From: Macrosoma leucophasiata
Taxonomy: Eukaryota > Arthropoda > Insecta > Lepidoptera > Hedylidae
NCBI GenBank assembly: GCA_036365455.1
Contig: JAWQUS010000003.1
Span: forward strand, 9,258,001-9,322,000
DNA: 64,000 nucleotides
Direction of reading: 5' to 3'
The stretch's first letter is position 1. Each line of letters begins with the position of its first letter. Made by a program: the position numbers and the translations under genes. The notes below the pieces were generated by a model. The model made no database searches. It had not been told where the DNA came from and was given only the letters and a program-made list of their open reading frames with translations. Below are positions 22,641-33,415 of this stretch, in pieces.

Positions 22641-23194
22641 TCGTACGTTTTATAGCGTATTTCTGAGTTAAACTGATTAAAATGGAACTATTTTATAGAT
22701 TAATATATGTAGTACTTGTAAACTTAAACAAGTTTAAAACTTAGTGTGACTCAGAGGTACCTTTATAGTCACGAAAAAAATGAATTTTCAGAATTCAAAA
22801 TAATAACTTAAGGAATGTTTTTGCATTTTAAAATTATTCTTTCTTTTTTAATATGCGCAAGCTAATAACGTAATTAATATTTTAATAGTAAGTGCTTGTA
22901 ACTGAATTGGTTGCCATTCAGTTAACGTTGAAGGTTGTTGTCACTTGGCCGTAATACGAGTACATAATGGTTCAGATGTTACGCGTTAAACCTCAAGGAT
23001 TATAGCTCTTTTATGGCAAGAAATATGAGGTATTCATACTGTTTACAATACGTTCCTCTAATGACCCATTTAATTCGCATTGTTCTTAGAGAATTGTTTT
23101 CGTCTAATAAAGGCTTCGTGCCGCAATAATGCTTTAAAATACAATACATCACAAAGAGTGTTGGTGTTAAATCACAAAAATTAAAGCTTTTTTT
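22641..23194. other. Unrecognised AT-rich DNA
   Basis: Nothing recognised between the two family K copies. Confidence 0.4.
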
Positions 23195-23500
23195 GTCACC
23201 TAGCTTTACAGCAATTACTGGTCTGCTATTGGTACCGTAGCACGTAAACAGTAAGCTAATAGCAGAATGTTAAACAGAAGCGGGAATGAGATTGCATTCT
23301 AATGATCCTCATGCGTTGCATTCTACTATGCGAGTACGTTACGGTGTGTTTCGCGGCACACAACTGCAATATATAGAAGCAGTACGGACAAATCTAATTT
23401 GCGGGATTGCAAACCGCTACCAATTGAAAATAGCTTTACATAGGTTCAACTGGACCGATAAATCAAAGTCGAAGTTATTACTTACTGAAATATGTTGTGT
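23195..23500 (+). repeat. Family K repeat, copy 2
   Basis: As copy 1, with an added 3' part (ACAACTGCAATATATAGAAG, GGGATTGCAAACCGCT) that recurs in diverged form at 25220-25300. The two copies lie in the same orientation about 825 bp apart. Confidence 0.55.
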
Positions 23501-23519
23501 GTCTCATTGGTTACGGTAC

Positions 23520-23880
23520 GGCTCCAGTGACGGAGTTCGCGGGCGTAGCCACCACCGCACTATCGTGTTCCGGTCAGGTGGTAATGTATGGCCCTGTAAT
23601 TTCCGGCACAGAGGCATTTTTACTGGTGGTAGAGCTCAAATGACGAAACTCGCGGGCATAGGCACCTCCGCATTATCTAATATACTTGCCGCTAAATGGT
23701 AGTGTTCAGCACTATCGTGTTCCGGTCAGGTGGTAATGTACGGCCCTACATTTTGACCTTGGTTTGACCTTTTGATTTTGTCACTTAACATCAATGTGAA
23801 CTGCATGCTTGTTTACCACTTCCATTACATAAAAAAACACCTTAGGCCTCAGGAGTGGTAACGCATCTGCACCTTGGTCT
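23520..23880 (+). repeat. Family A copy with another family A copy inside it
   Basis: An outer copy starts at CTCCAGTGACGGAGTTCGCG (no full 5' end), runs to CGGCACAGAGGCATTTTT (about 23627) and resumes at ACACCTTAGGCCTCAGGAGT (about 23836). Between them an inner copy runs from ACTGGTGGTAGAGCTC (23629) to TTCCATTACATAAAAAAA. The inner copy itself lacks about 100 bp between ACGGCCCTACA and TCACTTAACATC. Both are in the same orientation. Confidence 0.75.
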
Positions 23881-23898
23881 TAATAAAAACTGCTTTTT

Positions 23899-24175
23899 TA
23901 TGTAATGATAGTGACAAACTAGCATTCACATACCATCAATGTAGTCTGCAAACATCTACAGAAATACCGATGGTCGAAATGTGGATGCGTTGCCACCACT
24001 GAGCACTATGTTGTTTTGTCACTGATAATTATTACGAGACATTAATTTATTTTAGCTAGACACTATAGTGCTAAACACTAACAATGGCGGCAGATGGATA
24101 AGGTAATTCGGTACGCCTTCCTACGCCCTCAAACTCTCAACACACTGAAACCCGACACTGAAACTCTACCATTGA
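23899..24175 (-). repeat. Family A repeat, diverged
   Basis: TTTTTTATGTAATGATAGTG at the left leads through GTGGATGCGTTGCCACC and ACACTATAGTGCTAAACACT to a degenerate 5' end near 24175. It is older than its neighbours. Confidence 0.6.
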
Positions 24176-24773
24176 AATAGCCTATTGATGAGCACACTGA
24201 CACAGTAATGTTTGTCTGACAATAATTATTCTAATAATATCTGTTTCCGTTGATTTCAGTAGCGCTTTGCGTAAAGTTCAGGACTAACGCTAATGAGATT
24301 GAAAGACTGGCGCAGTTGGGATTGAAGTTTAACAAGAAATTTTGAACATAAAATTCCGTGCCATTAAAATCCACTTATCTTTTCGATTAAAATTTGAGTA
24401 ACCTTTAAAATCAAAAGCCTCACGGGCCAATGAAATTCATGAAATGTGACAGTGCTCTACTTATTCTCCGACCGGACTGAATCGAGCAGTCCAGATGCCT
24501 CGATCATATCAGGCATAATTGCTATCAGGCAATTGACCACTCGATAACATGGTCAACGCAAGGCAAGTAAGTGGTCACCGAGTGGTCCACTCGCCGTCCG
24601 CTCATACTACGCGCCGCCCACGCGTTGACGGATTGCGATCGAGGCGATCCGGTGTCGATATGAAGTGGAGTTGATGTAATGAGCGCAGACCGCTGAAGGC
24701 GGTCGGGCGCTGGTCGGGTGCCGGGTGGCTGTTGTGAGTTATGACCCTTACTTACCGTAGTGCTCATGAACTA
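24176..24773. other. Unrecognised DNA with a GC-rich block (24441-24773)
   Basis: The GC-rich block holds an 80-codon minus frame (24525-24767, rich in Ser, Thr, Arg, Pro) whose first codons overlap a consensus-like splice donor (ACG|GTAAGT, minus strand, near 24755). The block stops exactly where a family L repeat begins. No family was recognised, so I do not call it a gene. Confidence 0.35.
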
Positions 24774-24962
24774 GCTGTTGCCCGCTGGTTCGCCCGCGTG
24801 GATGTCGTTAAAAAAGTAGCCTATGTTCTTTCTCAAAATCAACTCTACCTCTGTACCAAATTTCATTAAAATCGGTTCAGTCGTTTGGATGTGAAAAGGT
24901 AACAAACAGACAGATAGACAGAGTTACTTTCGCATTTATTATATTAAAGTAGGGAAGTAGGG
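24774..24962 (+). repeat. Family L repeat (TAGCTGTTGCCCGC type)
   Basis: Starts ACTAGCTGTTGCCCGCTGGT, contains TTCATTAAAATCGGTTCAGT, a CAGACAGATAGACAG tract, and ends TTTCGCATTTATTATATTAA near AGTAGGGATG. The same order occurs at 58232-58443. It is a very common arrangement in lepidopteran DNA; class not settled. Confidence 0.65.
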
Positions 24963-24969
24963 ATGTCAT

Positions 24970-25320
24970 CGAATCCGATGCGTCAAAGTTTACTATTTGG
25001 CGACCCGATTAGCTGAGCTGTGTGTCACGACCATGTGTTATACCACTAAGGTGATACAAAGTTCGTCAGAAGGCCTAGTTATATCATGTAATCTGCTCGT
25101 CCACAAACTGCTAGCATTTGCAATTGCTTTGCGGGGGACAGCTGCACTGGACTGGTGTAACAGACAAGCGTTCATTATTTACTAAAATGATTCGTAACTT
25201 GGATTACGGCGTGCTTCGTTATACATAACTGCAATGTATGAACACAAAACCGTCCAATCAGATTTGTGCGATTGCAAACTGCTTGCAATAGTAAAACAGT
25301 GGGTGAGTTGCACTAGGGCT
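24970..25320 (+). repeat. Family K-related segment
   Basis: The part near 25220-25300 (CATAACTGCAATGTATGAAC, GCGATTGCAAACTGCTTGCA) resembles the 3' part of the 23195 copy. The 5' part is not recognised. Confidence 0.4.
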
Positions 25321-25372
25321 TGACGGGCAAACTGAATTGATATAAATTATTGTCTGTCAAATTTTATATAAA

Positions 25373-25640
25373 ACTAGCTGTGCCCGCGACTTCGTTTGCG
25401 TGAGAATTTATGAATGTTCAGTATGTACCCGGACGAAGTCGTGGGCGCAGCTAGTATAAAAGTAGCCTAAGTTACTCCTTATTACATAAGCTGCCAGTGA
25501 AAGTCCCGTCATAATTGGTCCAGCCGTTCCCGAGATTAGCAGATATTTATGATTAGATAGCAAACAGACAGACAGACAAACAGATAAAAATTGTAAAAAA
25601 ATGTTGTTTTGGTATATGTACCGTGTATACATACATATGC
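25373..25640 (+). repeat. Family L-like repeat with inverted start block
   Basis: 25373-25395 (ACTAGCTGTGCCCGCGACTT and CGT) is the reverse complement of 25433-25455 with two mismatches. After it come TCCAGCCGTTCCCGAGATTA and a (CAGA)n tract, as in family L. The left 83 bp could be a head-to-head pair of element ends or a fold-back duplication. Confidence 0.55.
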
Positions 25641-25895
25641 ATTTAGTAAAAAGCGGTTATTTTTATATTACAAACAGACACTCTAATTTTATTTATTTGT
25701 ATAGATTATATTGATTCGTTACGAAATTAAACTTCATAATAACGCGAGAAACTCATTGTAAGTTTTAAAATTTATATTTCATGATCAAAACCTTTACTTA
25801 GCTCGCGTCGGCCGCATCGGGACATGACGACCCCACCGCCCACTAGCGGAATAATTTTCTTCTACTGTAAGAGGATGCTTCCACTACTGCAGTCA

Positions 25896-26085
25896 GTCAA
25901 CCGAAAAATGGCGGTCAAACCATTCCAATGGGGCGGTAGCAAGAGCAATAACGAAAGATGGGCAGCAGGGTCCTGCAATTAAATTACGCCACCATCGCCA
26001 ATCCGCATGCCAAGCGTGGCGGTTATGGCATATCCCTGGGGATATCCAGCTGTGGACGTCTTACGGCTAAAATTATGATGATGCC
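25896..26085 (+). repeat. Family B LINE tail, long copy
   Basis: AAAAATGGCGGTCAAACC, GGGCGGTAGCAAGAGCAATA, GGCAGCAGGGTCCTGCAATT, CGCATGCCAAGCGTGGCGGT, then TGTGGACGTCTTACGGCT and ATTATGATGATG. The trinucleotide tail is typical of a LINE 3' end. There is a short local duplication of GGGGATATCC at about 26035. Confidence 0.6.
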
Positions 26086-26108
26086 CTTAACTTAAGACAA
26101 CAACTATG

Positions 26109-26362
26109 TACAGTGCTCTACAATAAATATTGCACATCGAGCCTATGAAGGAGACATTGGCTTATTTCGGGTCTGTAAAGCGTTACCTCTTTCCCACCGT
26201 ACCTACGAGTATTTGACGTTTGTCGACCATTTTGATCAAGTTTTGACCAATACCGGACTGTCAGTGTTTACGTAGGCAGTGTGCAACAGAGATAATGCTC
26301 CGAAACGAGCCGATCGTCTCCTTCGCAGGCTCGATGTGCAATATTAATTGTTGAGTACTGTA
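26109..26362. mobile_element. MITE with 47-bp inverted ends (TA-flanked)
   Basis: 26109-26155 and the reverse complement of 26316-26362 agree at about 42 of 47 bases; the shared core includes ATATTGCACATCGAGCCT and GAAGGAGAC. Counting the outer TA as target duplication, the element starts CAGT and ends ACTG, the usual layout of Tc1/mariner-like MITEs. The 160-bp interior is non-coding. One copy in this window. Confidence 0.85.
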
Positions 26363-27512
26363 TCTTGTTATTTTGTTTATTACATTACACATTTAAAAAG
26401 TCATAAAGCTCATCACAAAACTGAAAACGGTTCTTAAATTTTAAGTTCTCGTTATTTCAATATAACAAAACGTATTCATCCATCTTCTTACATTATAATA
26501 TATGTCACATTGAGTTAAAAATACAGGGCAATAACACTGGAAGATTGCTCAGAATGTAGTCACCCCTTGAATAATAGTTGTTATTCTGTACAGTAAATAA
26601 ATTGGGCAAGGGATAACGGCGCCGGAATGCAAATTGAACTTAATGTCGGTAGCATTAAGATGAAAGTTGAATAAGTAGTTGAGGAAATTCGGGAGAGCTG
26701 GAGCGTTACACGCGACGAATCGTACGCAACGCCGAAATAGAATTTAGAGCAAATTGGATGACAAAAGCTTGCTTCGACAAATCAGCGAACGGGTACTGAA
26801 AATGTCTGAACGATTGAGCCTTTTATCCGATTATCTAGTCTGATTGTATCTTGAATGATGTGTATGCAATCATGGCGATGTTATTAATTTAAATTCGATC
26901 AATTTCAATAGATATTAAAATATTGGTACTTTTCTTAAAGATCTAAAAATAAATTTTTAAAGTTAAAGATTGAAATGGTAGGCATTATTAAAATAGTAGG
27001 GTATTAAGATTTTCGTTACATATTTTTTAAGTTGACAAAAGACAGCAAAAAAAGATACTACATATTTCTCTTTGGGACATTACTCGGTCCACGTTAATTA
27101 TACTGACCCAAATGATCCAAATTTAAATATTATAAATTCGGTAATCATACGAGATAATACATGTCATATGATTGCCAATTGCCCTAGTAATTTCAAAGAA
27201 AATCTTCTGTAACAGACAAATAGAGAAACGCAATAGCGATCTTATAACAGTACCTACCGTGTTTTCTCTTTGAGTCACGGAACCCCAAAAATATAAAACA
27301 AAAAATATTTATCATTAAAATAAACCTCCTCTGAAAGTTACTATCCTAATAACTAGAAGGAAAAAATTGTACGTTATCCTGAAAACCGCTGAAATAAATT
27401 GTGAATGTTTCATGTGAATTACAATTGAAAATCCTGTGTGATACATGTTGTATTAACTTGGAATTTTCATTCATGAATAAAAAGCGCATTAAAATGTTAA
27501 CCGCGTTTTTTT
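26363..27512. other. Unrecognised DNA
   Basis: Nothing recognised. Confidence 0.4.
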
Positions 27513-27795
27513 TTATGTAATTAAAGTGGCAAACAAGCGTGCAGTTCACATTGATGTTGAGTGATGTCTGCAGCTTATAGACACTTACACAATGACCAGA
27601 GGTCAAAATGCAGATGCGCTGCCACTCCTGAGGCATTAGGTGTTATGCCTCTGTGCCGGAAATTACAGAGCCGTACATTACCACCTGACCGGAACACGAT
27701 AGTGCTGAACACTACCATTTAGCGGCAAGTATATTAGGTAATGCGGTGGTGCCTACGCCCGCGAGCTCCGTCGCTGGAGCTCTACCACCAGTAAA
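27513..27795 (-). repeat. Family A repeat, full length
   Basis: TTTTTTTTATGTAATTAAAG at the left to GGAGCTCTACCACCAGTAAA at the right; all blocks are present in order. Confidence 0.75.
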
Positions 27796-27869
27796 TTATT
27801 TCCCTTTGGATGCGCCGCATAATACATAATACCTCTTTAGTCAACCTTTTTGTATTCCTTTCGAACGCA

Positions 27870-28390
27870 CGTATTTTTTATATTACCTGTGGGACGAGCG
27901 CGCTCTGATTGGCCGACGATCCGGACTCGCGTCGGCGCTGTGCTGCAAGAGAAGATCTAGAACATTCGCCGTTCGTTTTTGTAGTTTATGTGTGCACCGC
28001 TGTTACCGCTGTTCTTTTTCGTTATTTTTCACTAACTTTAAGCCGCAAGTGTGTATGTGCTGTGTTTCTACGGACTTACACGCCCTGAGCCACGTACCGC
28101 GCAGAAGATCAAGGAAAAGCCGGCCGCGCGGTGGTAAAGATCTGTTGCCACGCGACCCCACAGAACATCCAGGTACGTGCGTTCAATTCTGTCCCTAAAT
28201 TTTTCCATCCCGCTGGAGGATATTCCTCTTGGTCCTTCTTGCTAATCGCAATAGCCCATAGTGGAAGCCTAGGATTGATAGGTGTCCCTGGCCGACCGCC
28301 GTTTTCCCCGGTCAGGTTCATTTTCAACCAAAGCCCATCCACCCTTACTACACATTTTAGCCTGGAATGTAGAGATAATGTTCAAATATG
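27870..28390 (+). other. GC-rich block with CCAAT-like site and splice-donor-like site
   Basis: The block contains GCGCTCTGATTGGCCGACGA (an inverted CCAAT box). A 68-codon plus frame (27992-28198) becomes strongly basic (RRRSRKSRPRGGK) and passes over CATCCAGGTACGTGCG, a near-consensus splice donor at about 28171. It looks like a promoter plus first exon or the 5' region of a retroelement. I recognise no family and see no second exon, so the call stays open. Confidence 0.3.
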
Positions 28391-28440
28391 AAAGGTTTAG
28401 CAGGTCACGTACACATCAGCCGAATCTGATTTTGTCTGAG

Positions 28441-28832
28441 TCATAAAATGGTAGACAAGCATACAGTAGACATTGATGGTAAGTAGTACTGTAGCCTATA
28501 AAAATCTACATGGAACAGAGATTTTAATGTACATGCATTGCCACTCCTGAGGCCAAAGGTTTCTCTGTGTCGGGAATTACAGGGCCGTATAATGCCACCT
28601 GACTGGAACATGATAGTGCTAAACACTACCATTTAGCAACAAGCAAATAAGTCAGCGGGTTGGCCACTAACCCACCACCCACCTCCACCAATCCGCATTG
28701 GAGCAGCGTGGTGGAGTAAGCTCCAGGCCTCCCCCAAAAAAAAAAGGGGAGAGACTCGTGCCCAGCAGTGGGACGTATAATGGGTTGCCATTATTATTAA
28801 ATAAGTCTTCGTCATTGGAGCTCTACCGCCAG
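28441..28832 (-). repeat. Family A repeat split by a LINE tail
   Basis: A diverged copy reads from AAAATGGTAGACAAGCATAC to TAGCAACAAGCAAATAAGT, is interrupted at about 28652-28803, and resumes with AATAAGTCTTCGTCATTGGA to CTCTACCGCCAGTAAAAG. AAATAAGTC is present on both sides of the insert, the expected target-site duplication. Confidence 0.7.
28653..28803 (+). mobile_element. 5'-truncated LINE 3' end with target duplication
   Basis: CAGCGGGTTGGCCACTAACC, CAATCCGCATTGGAGCAGCG, then GTGCCCAGCAGTGGGACGTA and ATGGGTTGCCATTATTATTA. A longer copy with the same end lies at 45190-45605. It is flanked by AAATAAGTC on both sides and is a typical 5'-truncated insertion with a simple-repeat tail. Confidence 0.75.
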
Positions 28833-28928
28833 TAAAAGGTACCACATTATTATCGATATACTTACCTATTTGATGGGTAATTAAGATTTCTTTTATATAA
28901 ATATCAAAATAACTACAAACTACGTTGA

Positions 28929-29350
28929 TCATCATCATCATCATTATCAATTCAGCCAAAAGACGACGAACGGAACGAAAGATCGAACGGTCTTGGGCCG
29001 CCCTCATCCAGCTTTTTCCCGCGACCTTCAGCAGGACGTCGGTCCATCTTGTTTCGTTTCCACGCTTCATTTTCCGGTACGCGGTCGCCACTCAAGAACT
29101 GCTCTGCCCCAACGGTCATCAGTTCTTCGAGCTATGTGCCCTGCCCACTGCCACTTGAGTCTCGCTTTTCGGTGAGCTATGTCGGTAACTTTGGTTCTCA
29201 TGCGGATCTCCTCATTTCTGATCTCGCAAAGCAACTCCGAGCATAGCTCTCTCCATTGCTTTCTGAGTGACCTTGAGCCTTCTAATGAGGCTCATAGTGA
29301 GCGACCACGTTTCTGTCCCATATTTCATCACTGGCAACACACACTGGTCA
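28929..29350 (-). pseudogene. RTE-clade LINE ORF, C-terminal remnant
   Basis: Read on the minus strand, pieces of one protein appear in more than one frame: MKYGTETWSLTMSLIRRLK, KAMERAMLGVALRDQIRNEE, RTKVTDIAHR, KLKWQWAGHIAR, then ETRWTDVLLKVAGKSWMRAA and QDRSIFRSVRRLLAELI. This order (AMERAMLG, TKVTDI, KLKWxWAGHxAR, RWTDDL, WMRxAQDR) is the hallmark C-terminus of lepidopteran RTE elements. The end is followed by a GAT-type repeat (ATCATCATCATCATT on the plus strand), the usual RTE tail. Upstream catalytic domains are absent (5' truncation) and frameshifts are present near 29080 and further up. Confidence 0.85.
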
Positions 29351-29564
29351 ACTACGTTAGTAATATATTATGTTAAAATTTGTTGAGAATCAAATTCAGT
29401 TAATTAGTTATCATTGTAAACGCGAGAAAATTGGATTAATTAGCTCACAACGTTAATTGAACGTTAATTATTTTCAGTATAAAACTACATTTATATTTGA
29501 AATTCAAGTACCGACGAGCCGTAGCTTAAAAAAATAATATATTTCCTAATTATGCTCACAAATG
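29351..29564. other. Unrecognised DNA
   Basis: Nothing recognised. Confidence 0.35.
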
Positions 29565-29705
29565 CAGATGCGTTGCCATCATTGAGACCAAATTTATTAT
29601 GTCTCTGTAATAGTAATTACAGTACAGGGCCATACACTACCACCCAACTGGAACACGATAGTAATAAACATTACTAATTGGGGCAGATATATTAGGTATT
29701 AGATC
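29565..29705 (-). repeat. Family A repeat, old internal fragment
   Basis: AATGCAGATGCGTTGCCATC, AATTACAGTACAGGGCCATA, CCCAACTGGAACACGATAGT and a GCAGATATATTAGGTA end; both termini are missing. Confidence 0.55.
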
Positions 29706-30074
29706 AGAGGTGCTCTGAGCTGATACCTTAATTTATCTGCAGTCACATTCCGGTTTAGAAGAACTGCCCCATCTTAATGTATTGTATCTGCAGTGGTCCA
29801 CTCCGGATTGTAACCGATTCAGCGTACGTCAAATAGGCCACTATATCTTAGAACCCGAAGGAATAGTACCCGATGACGATTTAAAATAAGAAACGACGGG
29901 ATATTGTTGATTCCAAAAGCGCTTCTTCACCGCATTTGGAAAACTTACAATTCGGTTTCGTGCAACTTAAAAAACTTTTGCGCCTTTTCAAACGCGCTTG
30001 CGATGTAATGTAGCCAAATAGTGGGTGTCGATGATCAGTCTCCTGATGTCTCCTGTTGGAGGAAGTCTAGCGGG

Positions 30075-31098
30075 GCAGGTGGCAAACAAGCATGCAGTTC
30101 ACATTGATGTTATGTGATGACTGCAGCCTATAGACATCTACACAAAAAGTGGAGGTCAAAATGCAGATGCGTTGCCACCCCTGAGACCTTAGTTGTTATG
30201 TCTCTGTGACAGTCATTACGGGGTCATACATTAGCATCTTACCGGAACACGACAGTGCTGAACACTACCTTTTGGAGGAAGACTACCATTTAGATTAGGT
30301 AATGCGGTGGTGCCTACGCCCTCGAGTCCCTACACTGGAAATGACAATGCCAGATTGTGACCCAGCATTTACACGAAATGTAAATTAAAGAAAAACTGTG
30401 TTTTGAAAATAGAATTCTTAGTTAATTGATCTTTTTTCTGTATAACTTGAGGTTAATAATTACGATTAAAAAGACTTGGTTATGGTTGTTCCTAATTAGA
30501 AACGCAATCAATTGCGTTACTCTAAATAACAATACAATACTTTAAAACGTTCTAACTCAAGTTTTAACCACCCAAAGTTAGTTTTAATCCAAATATATTA
30601 TTTTCGTACATTTAATTAATCTAAACATTATTTTAAAATTATTAGAAACGCTGTTTTTACTATCGAAACGTTGACAATGAAGGTATCGGTCAACATTACT
30701 GTCACAGATTTTTGATCTACCCGAAAAACGATTGTACTTATATAATAGCAACAACAAACCTAGGTACTTATGTCAAAGAACGGTTCCTTAAATATTAAAT
30801 AATTTTATTTTTACATAGCATACAGGTTTGAAGAAATCAGAATGATTTAATACTTGACCAGGCTGTATGGACCATGTCCTTACTGTGTGTACTGTACCAA
30901 ATGTATATTACTGCGGCCGTGCCATGCATGACATTTTTTAAGTTTACACATAAACTACAAGTTTAAAAGTCATTAAATGTGTGTGTAAATAATCAGTGAT
31001 AAAATCCCAGCAAAAAGAGGTATTCGCCATGCTGGTAAATAACTGTTTGCAGGTGGGTCAAAGTTCTATGTAATTTCTGGCATTGTCATTTACCACCA
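30075..31098 (-). repeat. Family A repeat carrying the 753-bp inverted-repeat element
   Basis: The left part runs from GCAGGTGGCAAACAAGCATG to CCCTACACTGG. The right part is only ACCACCAG (31092-31099). The bases that should lie between (GAGCTCT) are missing or replaced by the insertion at 30339-31091. Confidence 0.7.
30339..31091 (+). mobile_element. 753-bp terminal-inverted-repeat element, copy 1 (family T)
   Basis: Inverted ends AAATGACAATGCCAGA and TCTGGCATTGTCATTT match exactly over 16 bp. The interior is AT-rich with no open frame of note. A second copy at 53835-54587 has the same length and, by eye, about six base differences. Flanks of the two copies are unrelated, so both moved as units. 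No target-site duplication is visible at either site. Superfamily unknown; non-autonomous. Confidence 0.88.
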
Positions 31099-31574
31099 GT
31101 ATTTTGTGGGGTTGATTTAGTACTGGGTTTATTTAGTGATGTCAGTTTTAAGCATTCCCTCATTATTCTGTAGTTTCTAGTGCTATATTTACTTCCTTAG
31201 CATGGCCCGAGCGATTTCACATTGAGCACGCATACTGACCTATAGAGAAACAAAGAGCAAGGCCTATCATCCTTACTACATTCGGGGATGCTCCCCAAGA
31301 AGTGGAGATCAGACGCTTCAAAAAGTTTCGCGCTCTTATTTTCTTTAATACACTGTGTGGTTTGAAGGTCAATGGTCTATCCAGTGTGACTACCAATAAA
31401 CGCGGTTTAGTATAGCGGTGCTCAATCTCAATTCCTCGTTACGATAATTTAAGACATCGATTCGCCTCACGATTGAACAGGTCGAAAGACATGCCTGGCG
31501 TTTAAGCTAGATTACAGCATTAGATAAGCAGAATACAGCTGGTGTTACGTCAAATTAATCATGTAAAATGTGTG
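31099..31574. other. Unrecognised DNA
   Basis: Nothing recognised. Confidence 0.4.
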
Positions 31575-31815
31575 ATTTAATAGTCGTAACACACGTCTGG
31601 ATTTGATACGGAGCGGACAGCGGATTCGGTACGCTCCGAACCAAATCGGGTCGTGTGTAGCGACAGCGGATTTGGTCCGATGTTGTCCGCTAGCGCGAGT
31701 TTGGGCGGTGGAGTCGGTCCGCTGGACCGAATCCGGTCGTGTGTAGCGACACCAGATTAATTGGTCGGCGGATTCGGTCCGCCGGACAGAATCCGGTCAT
31801 GTGTTACTACTACAA
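31575..31815 (+). mobile_element. GC-rich MITE-like repeat (family M), copy 1
   Basis: Begins AGTCGTAACACACGTCTGGA and ends GAATCCGGTCATGTGTTACT, roughly inverted versions of each other. Inside, the motif GCGGATTCGGT/CCGAATCCG is repeated several times in both orientations. A reverse-orientation relative lies at 49070-49258. Confidence 0.6.
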
Positions 31816-33217
31816 GAAATATCTTGATTTATTTATTATGTCTCTTGCCCGTTGACTTTTCGAAGTGAGCCGATGTTGCTATGGGTTTTTATTGTTCCTT
31901 TATGTTTTGTATTAATCTTATTGTCTACGACTTGACTTGAGAAAATTAGATATCGCTTACTCTAGTCATATTTTGAACTTGCTGCTATTCTATAAAATGC
32001 TTTTATTTTTTAAAGAATGGAAGCGTCAAATGCACACGTCTTCAAAGGAAACTCCCTTGGAATGTATTGTTCAAATATTTGAAATTTTGTAGATGTCGTA
32101 CGATACATAATACATCGAAAAGGTGATGCAAATATTTAAATTCTCGTCAATTTCAGACCTCTCTGTCTCACTTAGTCCTCAACGTAACATATTTAACTAT
32201 CAATTTTCTCGGCACTTGTATGCATTTTATACATTCGCGTGGAAAATAACTCACTTTGTAAGATTTTTAAGAACGGTCACACAGTCGATATTTCGATGTT
32301 TCGTCTTCTGTATGTCATTTGCTGCATTTGTAACTGACGAAAAATAAAACTAAAACAACATGTTTTAACGAATACTTAACTTATGCCAGAAATAGATGTG
32401 GTACAAAGAAATAGTGGATAAAGTGTACCTACTTTGAATTTAGTTCCGTTTTATTGAAAGAAAAATCCATCCCAATAGATACGAAAGTTGTTTTTATTAA
32501 TGAATTTATATTTTAAAACCGATTCTGCTGCAATTTTAAGTTATTTCCTTCATTTTGTTGAGAATTGTAGTAAATTAGAAAAAAAGATATATTTTGTATC
32601 TTTGTTTAGAGCTACTTTTTAAGTTTTTGCTGATACCTATTTTTTAACGTGTTATCTTTCAATATATTAGACTCTGATTATTATGCCGAAGTTTAACTCT
32701 TTTATTTATTGTTTTTAAAATCACTAAATATTTACCGTGTTTGGCTACTTGTTCACTTTTCTGTTGCTGACTTATAGTCATACAAAACTTATTTAACTAA
32801 AAAACTTTGTGTAACCAAAAATTCATCCAAACTCTTCTCTGCGTGACACCCTTCTCTGCGTGAAACTCTTCTCTGCGTGAAACCTTCTGTAATACAACAA
32901 ATATTCACAGCAGACAATACATATTAAACATTTACCAAAGAAACTACACTTATACCGAAATGAAGGTTCAGAGCATACTTGTGAAGGCGTACATGTCAAG
33001 AAGCTTGGGTCGCCGCCAGACCTGCCTGACCCCGTTAAATTGCTGTTTGGTTCATTCTGAAAAGTTATTTATCAGAACTTATATTTTTCGTAAAGTTGAC
33101 GGTTGACTTGTTGTCTTTTTCGTCACTTTGTTTCATGTAACGTAACACAAAAACTTCTTTGCTGGGGCATTTTTATCATTACGTTTTGAATCTATAGTAT
33201 AATACTAATATTATGAA
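31816..33217. other. Unrecognised DNA with a short tandem repeat
   Basis: Three imperfect units of about 17-19 bp (CTTCTCTGCGTGAAACT type) lie at 32832-32886. No gene is supported; the plus frame at 32123-32347 has no motif. Confidence 0.5.
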
Positions 33218-33415
33218 TTATTAAGATTTTTCCATTTTCTGGAAATTTCCCAGTATTTTGTAGGTTTGGTAATGTGCCCGGAGATGTCATCTGACAGGTT
33301 CGCCACCTGTTAGATGGGCCAAAACGTAACCGGCGAGTCGTGGGTGTTTGCATGCATGATTGAATGCATGCATTTTACCTCTGCCTACCCCTTCGGGGAT
33401 TACAGGCGTGAGTTA
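33218..33415 (+). mobile_element. SINE body, tRNA head missing
   Basis: TTTTTCCATTTTCTGGAA, then CCAAAACGTAACCGGCGAGT, GTTTGCATGCATGATTGAAT, CTCTGCCTACCCCTTCGGGG and ATTACAGGCGTGAGTTACGT. These are the same blocks as in the 18011 SINE. Confidence 0.65.
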
